A stretch of 64,000 nucleotides of DNA. It comes from Nakamurella sp. PAMC28650 (lineage in GTDB: Bacteria > Actinomycetota > Actinomycetes > Mycobacteriales > Nakamurellaceae). The notes under the pieces are model-generated. The model searched no databases, was not told where the DNA came from, and was given only the letters and a program-made list of their open reading frames with translations. Location of the stretch: assembly GCF_014303395.1 (NCBI RefSeq), contig NZ_CP060298.1:2604001-2668000 (forward strand). The letters are read 5' to 3'. Positions 43,836 to 52,501 of the stretch are shown one piece after another (position 1 is the first letter of the stretch; each line of letters starts with the position of its first letter). Made by a program: the position numbers and the translations under genes.

Positions 43836-44860
43836 GGGTAGCTGCTTGAGTCAAGTAGTATTTGGCCATGTCAGAGCCAGTGTGTGCCTACCCGGTCGGT
43901 GGTGTCGATTACCCCCGGACCTTTCAGGAGTTGCTGGAGTGGTTCCCGGATGACTCGTCGTGTCTGGCGTATCTGGAGCGTCTGCGGTGGCCCCAGGGGT
44001 TTGTGTGTCCGGTGTGCGGGGCGCCCGGCGGTTGGCGTACGGCGAAGGCGAAATGGATGTGCACCAGGTGTGGCCGGCAGACGTCGGTGACCGCCGGCAC
44101 GATCTTCCACCGGCTCCGGACGCCGCTGTCGACGTGGTTCGCGGCGATCTGGTTCATCACCTCGCAGAAGAACGGGATGTCCGCGCAAGGTCTGCAGCGG
44201 GTGCTGGGTTTCGGATCCTACGAAACAGCGTGGGCGTGGCTGCAGAAGCTACGCCGGGCGATGGTCCGCCCCGAGCGGGAGTTGCTCTCCGGTGTGGTGG
44301 AGTTAGATGAAGTGTTCATCGGCAACGAGTCTCGCGGCCGCGCAGGCGGCGTGAAGGACCACACCGCGGCGATGATCGCAGTGGAATCGATCCCCGGCCG
44401 CAAGCTGGGCAGGGTCCGCATCGAGCTGGCCGAGACAGCCCGATCGGTCAGCATGCTCGGCTTCGCCGACCGCGTCATCGCCAAAGGATCAACGGTCAGA
44501 ACCGATGGCGCCAACTACCTGAAGAAGCTGACCGCGGCCGGCTACGAGCACGTCGCGTTCGTCGGGACCGACAGCGCCGAGCCCGCCCACATCAACCTCC
44601 CCGGCGTCCACATGGTCGCCTCGCTGCTCAAACGCTGGCTGACCGGCACCCTGCATTACGCGGTCTCCCAGGAGCACCTGGCCTACTACCTGGACGAATA
44701 CACATTCCGGTTCAACCGACGCACCTCGAAGAGTCGCGGGCTTTTGTTCTACCGACTGTTGCAGCAGGCCGTGAACACAGACCCACACCCGCTCGCTGAA
44801 CTGCGCAATCCTGTTGCAGCAGTGGACGTCCCGTTCTGAACTTTACTCAAGCAGCTACCC
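43836..44860 (+). mobile_element. IS1595-family insertion sequence
   Basis: About 1025 bp bounded by 16-bp exact inverted repeats GGGTAGCTGCTTGAGT (43836-43851) and ACTCAAGCAGCTACCC (44845-44860). GGTAC occurs just outside both ends (43830-43834, 44861-44865), possibly a short target duplication but shorter than the 8 bp usual for this family. It carries a single transposase gene. Confidence 0.85.
43868..44839 (+). CDS. IS1595-family transposase
   Basis: 323 residues. N-terminal zinc ribbon (CPVCGAPGGWRTAKAKWMCTRCG) followed by the ISXO2/DDE-type catalytic domain: VELDEVFIGNE, VRTDGANYL and YLDEYTFRFNRR. ATG 43868 is 32 bp inside the left terminal repeat. Looks complete, so the element may be active. 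Confidence 0.9.
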   Translation: MSEPVCAYPVGGVDYPRTFQELLEWFPDDSSCLAYLERLRWPQGFVCPVCGAPGGWRTAKAKWMCTRCGRQTSVTAGTIFHRLRTPLSTWFAAIWFITSQKNGMSAQGLQRVLGFGSYETAWAWLQKLRRAMVRPERELLSGVVELDEVFIGNESRGRAGGVKDHTAAMIAVESIPGRKLGRVRIELAETARSVSMLGFADRVIAKGSTVRTDGANYLKKLTAAGYEHVAFVGTDSAEPAHINLPGVHMVASLLKRWLTGTLHYAVSQEHLAYYLDEYTFRFNRRTSKSRGLLFYRLLQQAVNTDPHPLAELRNPVAAVDVPF

Positions 44861-45102
44861 GGTACGATTGCTCGTAGTCTACCTGCTGAGCTGTATGGAC
44901 ACCAGCCTGGAACCCCGCAACTTCATCCATGCAGAGGCGCTACTGGGGCCGATGGGACAGCTGTTCACCACAGTGACCGGTCTCGACCGACCGCGGGGTA
45001 GAGAGCCGCCGGTCACGAGTTCTCCCCGTGGAGGAAACTTGAAAGGGCGGGTTATGTCCTCGTCGGCGGTCCGTCAGTGACCCGCTTCTCGTGGTCGGTG
45101 GG

Positions 45103-45459
45103 CTACTCCGACAGTCGCGACCGCCAGGCCCTTCTCGGGTGGACGGCGAAGCCTGCGCACGCCATGTTGCGCAGGCTCGGGGAACCCGGCGCTGCGGTGG
45201 CCGCGGCGAGTTTCACCCCCCGACGGCCCAGGTCACGTGTGGCCAGGGCCGCATGGAACGCGCGGAGCAGCGCGGTCTGCGCACCTGATCCACGGTGGGG
45301 CGCGAGGATCCCGGCCCGCTCGGCGGCGGTGACCCGCGCGATGACGGCCCTCTGTCGATCGTCCAACGGACTGCCGGCACCGAGAAGTGGGCTGTCGGCG
45401 CCGGTGTCGGTTCCCGCCCCTTCGGCGGGGGTGGAGCCGGCGAAGTCGTTCACCTGCAC
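45103..45459 (-). CDS. Hypothetical protein, possible first gene of the GntR-regulated operon
   Basis: 118 residues, GTG at 45459 (or 45453) with a GAGG site. Strong GC bias at third codon positions supports coding. Sequence (SPLDDRQRAVIARVTAAERA, TALLRAFHAALATRDLG) is not recognised; it has no motif I can name. It sits just downstream of the GTATAC palindrome on the minus strand and upstream of the IS-disrupted operon. It could be a truncated N-terminus of a protein disrupted on the IS side, but the stop codon at 45103 is not at the IS. Confidence 0.4.
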   Translation of the reverse strand: MQVNDFAGSTPAEGAGTDTGADSPLLGAGSPLDDRQRAVIARVTAAERAGILAPHRGSGAQTALLRAFHAALATRDLGRRGVKLAAATAAPGSPSLRNMACAGFAVHPRRAWRSRLSE

Positions 45460-45506
45460 CTCGCCTCAGCATGGCGCCGCCGGTGGTGCCGGGACGCTAG
45501 AACGCA

Positions 45507-45520
45507 AACGGTATACAATT
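45507..45520. promoter_or_regulatory. Candidate GntR/FCD operator
   Basis: ACGGTATACAATTT contains the 6-bp palindrome GTATAC with flanking G and A, close to the TNGTATACNA consensus of FCD regulators. On the minus strand it also gives a -10-like TATACC with TTACCC 17 bp upstream. It is about 50 bp before the GTG at 45459. Confidence 0.4.
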
Positions 45521-45689
45521 TGGCAAGTCAACAGGGTAAACGCGGGTTACAACTGGGTTAAGTTGACCGAACGGTATTCAAGCGCTTCAGCGGTGCGGTC
45601 GCGACGGTCGGGTGCGGCAGGCTGGCTCCGTTCTCAGCGACCAGTGTCAGCCGGCCGGGGCGAGGCGCGCGCGTAGGCTCAGCGGCGAA

Positions 45690-46184
45690 ATGGGAGAGAC
45701 GATCGACGGTCCAGGTGCTGGGATCGTCCAGTTGCTGGTGTCACCGATCCATCGCTTCCAGGGTCGTCCGTCAGACGGACCGCTTCCCGCTCCGCCCGGC
45801 GAACTGGTGGGCGAGATCCGGCTCCGGGCAGGGCTCGGCATCGTCGGAGACCGATATTTCAACAAGCGGGCCCACCGCAATGCGAGCGTCACGCTCATCG
45901 CCGAGGAAAACATCGTGCCCGGCGCCGATCTGCAGCAGGTCCGACGCAACATCCTGGTGCGCGGGATCGATGTCGACGCAATGGTGGGTGCTCTGCTGAG
46001 CCTGGACTCCGGCGATGGTCCGGTGACCTTCGAGGTCAAACGCCCGGCCAATCCCTGCGCCTGGATGAACGTGACGATCGGTGACGGTAGCTTCCAGGCG
46101 ATGCGCGGAAGGGGTGGGGTGCGGTGCGTGCCGCTCGATGACGGACTGCTCCGTCTTGGGCCGGTCGACGTGCTGCTCCATTGA
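45690..46184 (+). CDS. MOSC-domain protein
   Basis: 164 residues from ATG 45690. LLVSPIHRFQGRP..., GLGIVGDRYFNKRAHRNASVTLIAEEN, RRNILVRGIDVD and PANPCAWMN are the MOSC core; the Cys in NPC is the residue proposed to carry sulfur in MoCo sulfurase C-terminal domains. A stand-alone MOSC protein can transfer sulfur or bind molybdopterin. No MoCo gene is adjacent. Confidence 0.85.
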   Translation: MGETIDGPGAGIVQLLVSPIHRFQGRPSDGPLPAPPGELVGEIRLRAGLGIVGDRYFNKRAHRNASVTLIAEENIVPGADLQQVRRNILVRGIDVDAMVGALLSLDSGDGPVTFEVKRPANPCAWMNVTIGDGSFQAMRGRGGVRCVPLDDGLLRLGPVDVLLH

Positions 46185-46215
46185 GCCGCAATGCATCCCG
46201 GTGCAGCGGACATGC

Positions 46216-47304
46216 TCACGCCGACTCACGCACCACCAGACGGGCCGGGACGACCGTGGTGCCCGAAGTGGGGGACCGGTCGATCGCGCCCAACAGCAAC
46301 TGGGCCGCTAACCGTCCGATGACGTTGATATTCATGTCCACGGTGGTGAGTGGGGGACGGGTCGCCGTGGCCATCACCTCCCAGTTGTCGAAACCCACCA
46401 CGGCGACATCCTTCGGGACCGAACGTCCCGCCTCGCGGAGTCCGTCGATCACGCCGCGGGCGATCTGATCGCTCCCGCAGAAGACGCCGTCGAGATCCTG
46501 ATGTTCGCACAGTAGGTCGGTGATCGACCGCCGGCCCCACTCCTCCGTCCACGTCCCGAAACGGGCCCCGCCGGCCACCCGGAGGCCGGCCATCCGCAGG
46601 TTTGCTGTGGTCGCGCGGGCCCGGACCGCTGCGGATCGATGCCGCCGGGGCCCGGTGATGTGGGCGATCCGCGTCCGGTCGGCCGCGAGCAGGTGCCCGA
46701 CGGCCAGCGCGGTCCCGTTCGGTTCGTCCGCGATCACCGAGCAGTCCGCCGGATCCAACGACGGTGAAAATGCGTACACCACCGGCACTCCACGACTGTC
46801 GACCAGAGGCAGTCGCGCCTCCGCACGCCGGCCGTTGACGATGATGCCGTCCACCTGCCGGTGCAGCAGAGCTTCGACCTGGCGCGCTTCCCGCTGGGGA
46901 TCGTCACGGGTATCGCAGAAGATGATCGCCACTTCACCCAAACCCAGGGCATCCTCGGCGCCGAGCATGACGGGGATCGAGAAGCGGCCGAAGCTGTCGG
47001 TGGTCAGCAGGCCCACGGAGAAGCTGCGCCCGGTGCGCAGCGAGCCGGCGAACGCATTCGGCCGGAACTGCAGGCGCGCAGCGATCTCCAGCACCCGCGC
47101 ACGCGTCGACGCACTGACGTCCGCGCGCCCGTTCAGAGCCTTGGACACCGTCGCGACCGACACCCCGGCTGCCAGGGCCACATCGCCGATCCTGACGGGT
47201 CCGGACGGCTGTCCGGGTGGCTGTTCGGGTGGCACCACCACCACCACTCCCTCCGACGAGAACCTGGCTTCGACCGACGCATCGTCGTGGCCTTCGAGAT
47301 CCAC
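46216..47304 (-). CDS. LacI-family regulator of the GH127 locus
   Basis: 362 residues from GTG 47304, though a GTG run with GGAGGG just before it (codons about 20-24) is an equally good start. HTH IGDVALAAGVSVATVSKAL, then sugar-binding effector domain ending VGFDNWEVMATATRPPLTTVDMN. Divergent from the GH127 gene across 131 bp that hold a perfect palindrome, so it most likely represses that gene and itself. Confidence 0.88.
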   Translation of the reverse strand: MDLEGHDDASVEARFSSEGVVVVVPPEQPPGQPSGPVRIGDVALAAGVSVATVSKALNGRADVSASTRARVLEIAARLQFRPNAFAGSLRTGRSFSVGLLTTDSFGRFSIPVMLGAEDALGLGEVAIIFCDTRDDPQREARQVEALLHRQVDGIIVNGRRAEARLPLVDSRGVPVVYAFSPSLDPADCSVIADEPNGTALAVGHLLAADRTRIAHITGPRRHRSAAVRARATTANLRMAGLRVAGGARFGTWTEEWGRRSITDLLCEHQDLDGVFCGSDQIARGVIDGLREAGRSVPKDVAVVGFDNWEVMATATRPPLTTVDMNINVIGRLAAQLLLGAIDRSPTSGTTVVPARLVVRESA

Positions 47305-47311
47305 GTGGCCC

Positions 47312-47341
47312 TTGACACCCGCGGAAACGTGGTCGTAGCCT
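47312..47341 (+). promoter_or_regulatory. Weak promoter candidate for the GH127 gene
   Basis: TTGACA (47312-47317), 18-bp spacer, TAGCCT (47336-47341). Its position relative to the following palindrome mirrors the arrangement at 12859-12912, which lends it some support. The -10 box is poor. Confidence 0.3.
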
Positions 47342-47351
47342 TCGGGCGTCT

Positions 47352-47367
47352 TCGAAATCGATTTCGA
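47352..47367. promoter_or_regulatory. LacI-type operator, perfect 16-bp palindrome
   Basis: TCGAAATCGATTTCGA reads the same on both strands and has the central CG usual for LacI/GalR sites. It lies between the divergent LacI gene and the GH127 gene, 69 bp before the ATG of the latter. Confidence 0.75.
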
Positions 47368-47435
47368 GAGCGTATCCCACGCGACGCAATGTGGCGTCCG
47401 GATTGCCCGGATCCAATGCCTGGTAGGAGATATGC

Positions 47436-49352
47436 ATGGCTTTCCACCCTGAGGTGACCCTCCTGACGACCGGCGGCCCGGTGTCGCCCACTCCTGGCGC
47501 GAACGTCAAACTGCGGCCCCTTCCGCTGCGCGCCGCGCAGATCGACGGCGGGCTGTGGGCACGGCGTCAACGGGTCAACCGCGAGGTCAGCATTCCGATC
47601 GGATCGCGACGCCTGCGCGAGGCCGGGAATCTGGCGGACCTCGAGGCGGCCGCGGCCGGCCGGACCGCAGAGGACGGCGTCGACTACCAAGGTCCGCTGT
47701 TCATGGATTCCGACGTCTACAAGTGGCTGGAGGCGGTGGCGTGGGAAAGCGGCCGCGAACCCGCCGACTCGCTGCGCGCCGAACTCGAGACCTTCACCGC
47801 GGCCGTGCAGGCTGCGCAGCAGGCCGACGGCTACCTGAACAGCTTCGTCCAGGTCTCTCGCGGGGGGCATGAGCGCTACCGGGAACTGGCCTTCAGCCAC
47901 GAGATGTACTGCTTCGGGCACCTGATCCAGGCCGCGGTGGCCGGGCGCCGCACCGGATCCGACGCCGGTTTGTGGGATGTTGCGATCAGGGTCGCCGACC
48001 ACCTCGTCGAGACCTTCGGCCCTGATGGCAATCCCGACATCGACGGCCACCCGGTGATCGAGATGGCCCTCGTCGAGCTCCACCGCGAATGCGGCGACGG
48101 GCGGTACCTCGATCTGGCCGCGCATTTCGTGGGAGCGCGGGGACACGGATCGAACCGGGCGTACGGCCGGGAGCCGATCTACTTCTCCGACCGGGTCCCG
48201 GCCCGCGACTCCGACACCGTCGAGGGACATGCGGTACGTGCCCTCTACTTCGCTGCCGGTGTGGCCGACATCATTGCCGAGGGCCGGGATCCCGACGGCG
48301 CCCTCGACGCCGCCCAGCACCGTCAGTGGGAACACATGGTGGCCACCAAGACCTACCTGACGGGTGGCCACGGATCACGTTGGGACGGTGAGGCGTTCGG
48401 CGATCCCTACGAGTTGCCGCCGGACGTCGCCTACTGCGAGACCTGCGCGGCCATCGGCAGTGTGCAGTGGAGCTGGCGTCGTCTGCTGGCCACCGGCGAT
48501 GTCCGGTACGCGGATCTGATCGAGCGCACGCTGCTCAACGGATTTCTCAGCGGGGTCTCGGTCAGCGGGGACGAGTTCTTCTACGTCAACGCTCTGCAGG
48601 TCCGTACCGACGCCGTACCGGACGACCACCGTCAGCCCGCCACCGGACGGCAGGGCTGGTTCCAGACCGCGTGCTGCCCGCCCAACGTGATGCGCACCAT
48701 CAGCTCGATCCAGACCTATCTGGCCACCGCGGATGACGGCGGCCTCCAACTGCAGCAGTATGCCGCCGGCCGCATCTCCGTCGGAGCGCGCAGCCTGTCC
48801 ATTCGGACCGAGTATCCCTGGGAGGGAACGGTTGAAGTCGTCATCGACGCGACGGACACCGAGCCGTGGGCGCTTGCGCTGCGCATCCCGGCCTGGTGTC
48901 AGGATGCTGTCGTCGCGGTGGCCGGCGCCGCCCCGGAGCCGGTCGCCGCAGTCGCCGGTTACGCAGTGCTGCAGCGGCAATGGGCAGTCGGTGACACCCT
49001 GCACCTGACGCTCCCGATGCCGCCCCGGCTGACGGCCGGCCATCACCGCGTCGATGCGGTGCGGGGCGCGCTGGCCATCGAGCGCGGTCCGCTCGTCTAC
49101 GCCGTCGAACAGGTCGACATGCCGGTCGGGATGGCGGTCGACGACCTGCAACTGGCGAGCGCGTCTGCGGCCGACCTGACCGTGGTGCCGCGACCGGACC
49201 TGCTGGGCGGCGTGACGACCATCGTCGGTCCCGGCACCACCATCGACGGTGTCAAGGGGGAGTTCACCGCTGTGCCGTACCAACTCTGGGCCAATCGGGG
49301 CGTCGGTCCGGTGCGGGTCTGGATCCCGCTGGCGTCGGAGGCGATCCGGTGA
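47436..49352 (+). CDS. GH127-family beta-L-arabinofuranosidase (DUF1680)
   Basis: 638 residues. The catalytic set of the family is present: Glu319 (WDGEAFGD), Cys334, Glu335 and Cys337 (YCETCAAIG), and the Cys413-Cys414 pair (ACCPPNVMR) that with Glu binds Zn and activates a Cys nucleophile. An (alpha/alpha)6 barrel is followed by beta-sandwich regions. No signal peptide, so it acts on imported oligosaccharides in the cytoplasm. Alternative names: acetyl-CoA carboxylase-unrelated DUF1680. Under LacI control; the next gene is a nucleoside hydrolase. Confidence 0.92.
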   Translation: MAFHPEVTLLTTGGPVSPTPGANVKLRPLPLRAAQIDGGLWARRQRVNREVSIPIGSRRLREAGNLADLEAAAAGRTAEDGVDYQGPLFMDSDVYKWLEAVAWESGREPADSLRAELETFTAAVQAAQQADGYLNSFVQVSRGGHERYRELAFSHEMYCFGHLIQAAVAGRRTGSDAGLWDVAIRVADHLVETFGPDGNPDIDGHPVIEMALVELHRECGDGRYLDLAAHFVGARGHGSNRAYGREPIYFSDRVPARDSDTVEGHAVRALYFAAGVADIIAEGRDPDGALDAAQHRQWEHMVATKTYLTGGHGSRWDGEAFGDPYELPPDVAYCETCAAIGSVQWSWRRLLATGDVRYADLIERTLLNGFLSGVSVSGDEFFYVNALQVRTDAVPDDHRQPATGRQGWFQTACCPPNVMRTISSIQTYLATADDGGLQLQQYAAGRISVGARSLSIRTEYPWEGTVEVVIDATDTEPWALALRIPAWCQDAVVAVAGAAPEPVAAVAGYAVLQRQWAVGDTLHLTLPMPPRLTAGHHRVDAVRGALAIERGPLVYAVEQVDMPVGMAVDDLQLASASAADLTVVPRPDLLGGVTTIVGPGTTIDGVKGEFTAVPYQLWANRGVGPVRVWIPLASEAIR

Positions 49353-49504
49353 ACGCGGCTGAGCCGCCGAGCAGTGTCGCTGATCGTCGACAGCATGCGA
49401 CCCGGGGGACCGCCGCGGAGCGCGCCGTCAACATCGGGGAGACTGCACTGGCTGGAACGGCGGCCGGTCGGCTGCGCGCAGGCCACACCTGAAGGAGCCG
49501 CCCG

Positions 49505-50440
49505 ATGTCTCGAAGGATCATCCTGGACTGCGATCCCGGGCACGACGACGCCCTGGCCATGCTGACGGCCTACGGGAATCCGGAGATCGAGCTGGTGGCG
49601 GTGACGACCGTCTGCGGCAACCAGACGGTGGATCTGGTGACCCGGAATGCGCTGGCGATCGGTGCCGTGGCCGGCATGAAGGACGTGATGTTCGCCCGCG
49701 GGGCCGAGCAGCCTCTGCAGCGCGCGCACCGGGCAGCTCCGGAAATCCACGGTGAGAGCGGCATGGACGGTCCGGTGCTGCGACCGTCCGGGATCAGTCT
49801 GGACCCCAGGACTGCGGCGGAATTGATCGTCGACGTGGTGATGGATGCGTTGCCGGGTGAGATCACCCTGGTGGCAACGGCTCCACTGACCAATCTGGCG
49901 CTCGCGCTGCGTCTGGAACCGGCTATCGCCGGTCGGGTGGCCGAGGTGGCGGCGATGGGAGGCGCGATCGGTCAGGGCAACATGACGGCCTCGGCCGAGT
50001 TCAACATCCTGGTCGATCCGGAAGCCGCCAGGGAGGTGTTCGACGCATCCTGGTCCGTCACCATGATGGGGCTGGACGTCTCGCACCAGGCCCTGGCCAC
50101 CCCGGTGATCCGGCGACGATTCGTCGAGATGGGCTCGGAGGTAGGCACCTTCGTCGACGAGCTGCTCGAATTCTTCCAGGCCCGCTATCACGAACACCAG
50201 GGCTTCGAGGCAGCGCCCGTCCACGATCTCTGCCCGGTCGTCTACCTGATCGACCCCACCGTCTTCGACCTCGTCCGGGCGCCGATCGCGGTGGAGACCC
50301 GGGGCGAGTTCACCGACGGCCGCACGGTCGTCGACCTGCGGATGCCCGCCGGACCGGACTGCCGACACCAGGTCGGTACCGGTCTGGACCACGGACGATT
50401 CTGGGACATCGTCGTCGATTCGATCTCAGCGATCGGCTGA
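49505..50440 (+). CDS. Nucleoside hydrolase (IU-NH family)
   Basis: 311 residues. The calcium-binding DCDPGHDDALAM is at the N-terminus and further Asp ligand regions are AELIVDVV, ASAEFNILVDPEAA and GLDHGRFWD. The enzyme cleaves N-ribosidic bonds of nucleosides. AGGAG precedes the ATG. Its pairing with GH127 in one operon suggests the true substrate might be another furanoside; inference only. Its 3' end overlaps the convergent HNH gene by 15 bp. Confidence 0.9.
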   Translation: MSRRIILDCDPGHDDALAMLTAYGNPEIELVAVTTVCGNQTVDLVTRNALAIGAVAGMKDVMFARGAEQPLQRAHRAAPEIHGESGMDGPVLRPSGISLDPRTAAELIVDVVMDALPGEITLVATAPLTNLALALRLEPAIAGRVAEVAAMGGAIGQGNMTASAEFNILVDPEAAREVFDASWSVTMMGLDVSHQALATPVIRRRFVEMGSEVGTFVDELLEFFQARYHEHQGFEAAPVHDLCPVVYLIDPTVFDLVRAPIAVETRGEFTDGRTVVDLRMPAGPDCRHQVGTGLDHGRFWDIVVDSISAIG

Positions 50441-50773
50441 TCGGGCCAGCTCGGCCCGGCGGCGTTGGGCTTTCGTCCGGTGTCGGCGGGGATGGGTGCG
50501 GAACGGCTCCAGCGGCTCGCCGGTGGTAGGCATGTCGGCCAGCGGCACCGGCTGCCAATCGGTCCGGGAGCCCTTGTTCCGATTGCAGGAGGGACACGCC
50601 GAGACGCAGTTGGTCATCGTCGTCCGGCCACCGCGCGCGACCGGCCAGACGTGGTCGATCTCGATCACGGTCGGTTGGCCGGTGCAGTAGCGGCACAGGC
50701 CACCGTCGCGCAGCACGATGGCATCACGGAGATCGATCGTCGACCTGGCCCACCGGGGGTCCCTCACCAGCAT
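50426..50773 (-). CDS. HNH endonuclease-domain protein
   Basis: 115 residues from ATG 50773. Two Cys pairs (CRYC and CPSC) surround IEIDHVWPVARGG, giving the zinc-bound HNH fold. Small stand-alone HNH proteins of this type are common in actinobacteria and may act in mobile elements or repair. Its promoter region would contain the hairpin at 50809-50848. Confidence 0.85.
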   Translation of the reverse strand: MLVRDPRWARSTIDLRDAIVLRDGGLCRYCTGQPTVIEIDHVWPVARGGRTTMTNCVSACPSCNRNKGSRTDWQPVPLADMPTTGEPLEPFRTHPRRHRTKAQRRRAELARSADR

Positions 50774-50808
50774 GACCCGACGATACCGGGTGCCGCGAAG
50801 CCCGTTAT

Positions 50809-50848
50809 GTCCTGCAAAGTGATGGCTATCGCCATCACTTTGCAGGAC
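50809..50848. repeat. Exact 18-bp stem, 4-base loop hairpin
   Basis: GTCCTGCAAAGTGATGGC at 50809-50826, loop TATC, and the exact complement GCCATCACTTTGCAGGAC at 50831-50848. It lies between two minus-strand genes. It could end transcription of the pRiA4b-type gene, but no T-run follows on that strand. A second, G/C-rich region follows (50857-50885) with the 13-bp direct repeat GGCCCCGAAGCGC. Confidence 0.9.
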
Positions 50849-50900
50849 GCAGCGGGGGCCCCGAAGCGCGGAGGCCCCGAAGCGCAGCGGGGCCCGGACG

Positions 50901-52475
50901 TCAGCGGTCCAGGAGGCGGAGCGCGTGGTTGACCGGGCCCGCCGCAAAGGCAGCCGGATCGAAATCCTGGTCCGGAATCAGCGGCATGGCCTCGAGAACG
51001 GCGCGATGCGCCGGCGAATCCGGATCGGACATCGCCGCGAGGAGGTCGCCGTAGATCCCCGGGCCGCCGCAGTCCTCCGGCGGACCGGCCCGTCGCCCTG
51101 CGGTGCACCGCGGGTAGTCGACGTCGCCGGCTGCGCCGATGTTCTCGACGACGATGGAATGGCGCCAGTCGTCGCCGAAGTCGTAGAGATAGGAGAACTT
51201 GCCCCCCACCGTCGGTGCCGCTTCCGCCACCGTCACCCGGCCGGCGTCGCCGAACGCCATCTCTGGGTCGGGGTCGCCGTACTCGCCGTTCGCGGTCTCG
51301 AAGACCCAGAGATGCACGCCGGACCAGCCGAACGCCGTCTGGATGATCGTGTGCAACTGGGCCAGAGTGGTACCGGACGTCACCTCCAGCCGTCGCCAGA
51401 TGGCAGGTCTGGTGCGGTCGAGCGACACCTTGATCCGGTGCACCTTCCCGAGCCGGCGGACCGGAGTCGTCACCGTGGGTGGATCGAGCGGCACGACGTC
51501 GGCCGGAACCATCACCAGGTGCTCGCGCGATCGGAGCAGGGGCAGCAGGGCCATCACCCGTTCCAGCGGGTCGGGGTCGAGTGCGGCCACCGGCAGGGCC
51601 AGCACCGCCGACAGAATCCGGCCGGCCTCGGCCCTGGTGCGCGGGCCGAGGGTCAGACCGGAGACCGCCGCCCGGATCTCCATCTGACGGTGCAGCTGGG
51701 CCACCTCGGTGACCAGGTGAGCATCCTTCAATCCGCCGCCCCGCCGATGGTCGAGCAGAAGGCTGAAACTGTGGGGTGTACCGGCGATCGAGAACTTCAG
51801 TACCAAGGTCTCCTCGGATTGCCCCGGATCGGCGAATCCTTCGGCTCCCATCCACTCACCGGTACCCAGGTCCGTCGCCCACCACACGTCCGGAACTCCG
51901 GCCGAGACCAGCTTCTGCGCCGAATCCGTTGCTGCCCTGCGTATCTGCTGCGGGCCGACGGAAGCCAGCGTGCGCGCGAGTGCGACTGCCTCCGGCCGGA
52001 GCGACTCGGCCGCCTCGGCGATCAGATGCGTGATCATCCCGATGGAGTCGTCGTCGTACATGGCCAGGAACTCCGCGCCGAACCGTTCCGCATCGATGGC
52101 GGCGACGCCCGGCGCGAGGAATCTGGTCCAGTGATCGAGCAGATCGGCGGCCCACTGCCGTTCCGAGAAGACCGGGCCGTAGTCCCGCAGCCAGACGAAC
52201 AGGGCGTCCACGTCGTCCCCGTACGTCTCCGCGTGGTCCAGGAACGGTTGCGGGGCACCGGATTCCGCGAGATGACGACGCAGATCCTCTGCGGTGGTCC
52301 CCGGCGGCGGCCCGGTCATCCCGCCGGTGGTCGGGGAGGCGGTGATCTCGTCCACCAGCGACAGCAGGGCCGGGATCGACCGTCGGCCGCGGGGCTCCGG
52401 GACACCGGTCGGTCCCTCGGGTAGGTCCGGCACGACAGACAGATGCCGCCTGTGCCCTCCCGATTTTGTGCTCAC
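50901..52475 (-). CDS. Plasmid pRiA4b ORF-3-family protein
   Basis: 524 residues from GTG 52475. The C-terminal about 170 residues form the pRiA4b ORF-3 domain: IKVSLDRTRPAIWRRLEVTS, TIIQTAFGWSGVHLWVFE, FSYLYDFGDDWRHSIVVENI, ending CGGPGIYGDLLAAM. The N-terminal 330 residues are unlike anything I recognise (helical, acidic). Function of the domain is unknown; it is frequent near mobile elements. Its start is 26 bp from the ISAs1-type element, so its promoter has been replaced or lost. Confidence 0.82.
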   Translation of the reverse strand: MSTKSGGHRRHLSVVPDLPEGPTGVPEPRGRRSIPALLSLVDEITASPTTGGMTGPPPGTTAEDLRRHLAESGAPQPFLDHAETYGDDVDALFVWLRDYGPVFSERQWAADLLDHWTRFLAPGVAAIDAERFGAEFLAMYDDDSIGMITHLIAEAAESLRPEAVALARTLASVGPQQIRRAATDSAQKLVSAGVPDVWWATDLGTGEWMGAEGFADPGQSEETLVLKFSIAGTPHSFSLLLDHRRGGGLKDAHLVTEVAQLHRQMEIRAAVSGLTLGPRTRAEAGRILSAVLALPVAALDPDPLERVMALLPLLRSREHLVMVPADVVPLDPPTVTTPVRRLGKVHRIKVSLDRTRPAIWRRLEVTSGTTLAQLHTIIQTAFGWSGVHLWVFETANGEYGDPDPEMAFGDAGRVTVAEAAPTVGGKFSYLYDFGDDWRHSIVVENIGAAGDVDYPRCTAGRRAGPPEDCGGPGIYGDLLAAMSDPDSPAHRAVLEAMPLIPDQDFDPAAFAAGPVNHALRLLDR

Positions 52476-52501
52476 TGCTCCGATGATGCCAGGGACGGGC
52501 C

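Noticed and set aside
44814..45080. Plus-strand frame with FIHAEALLGP, resembling a SIS motif
   Set aside because: It is on the opposite strand to the SIS stub, too short and begins inside the transposase; taken as chance.
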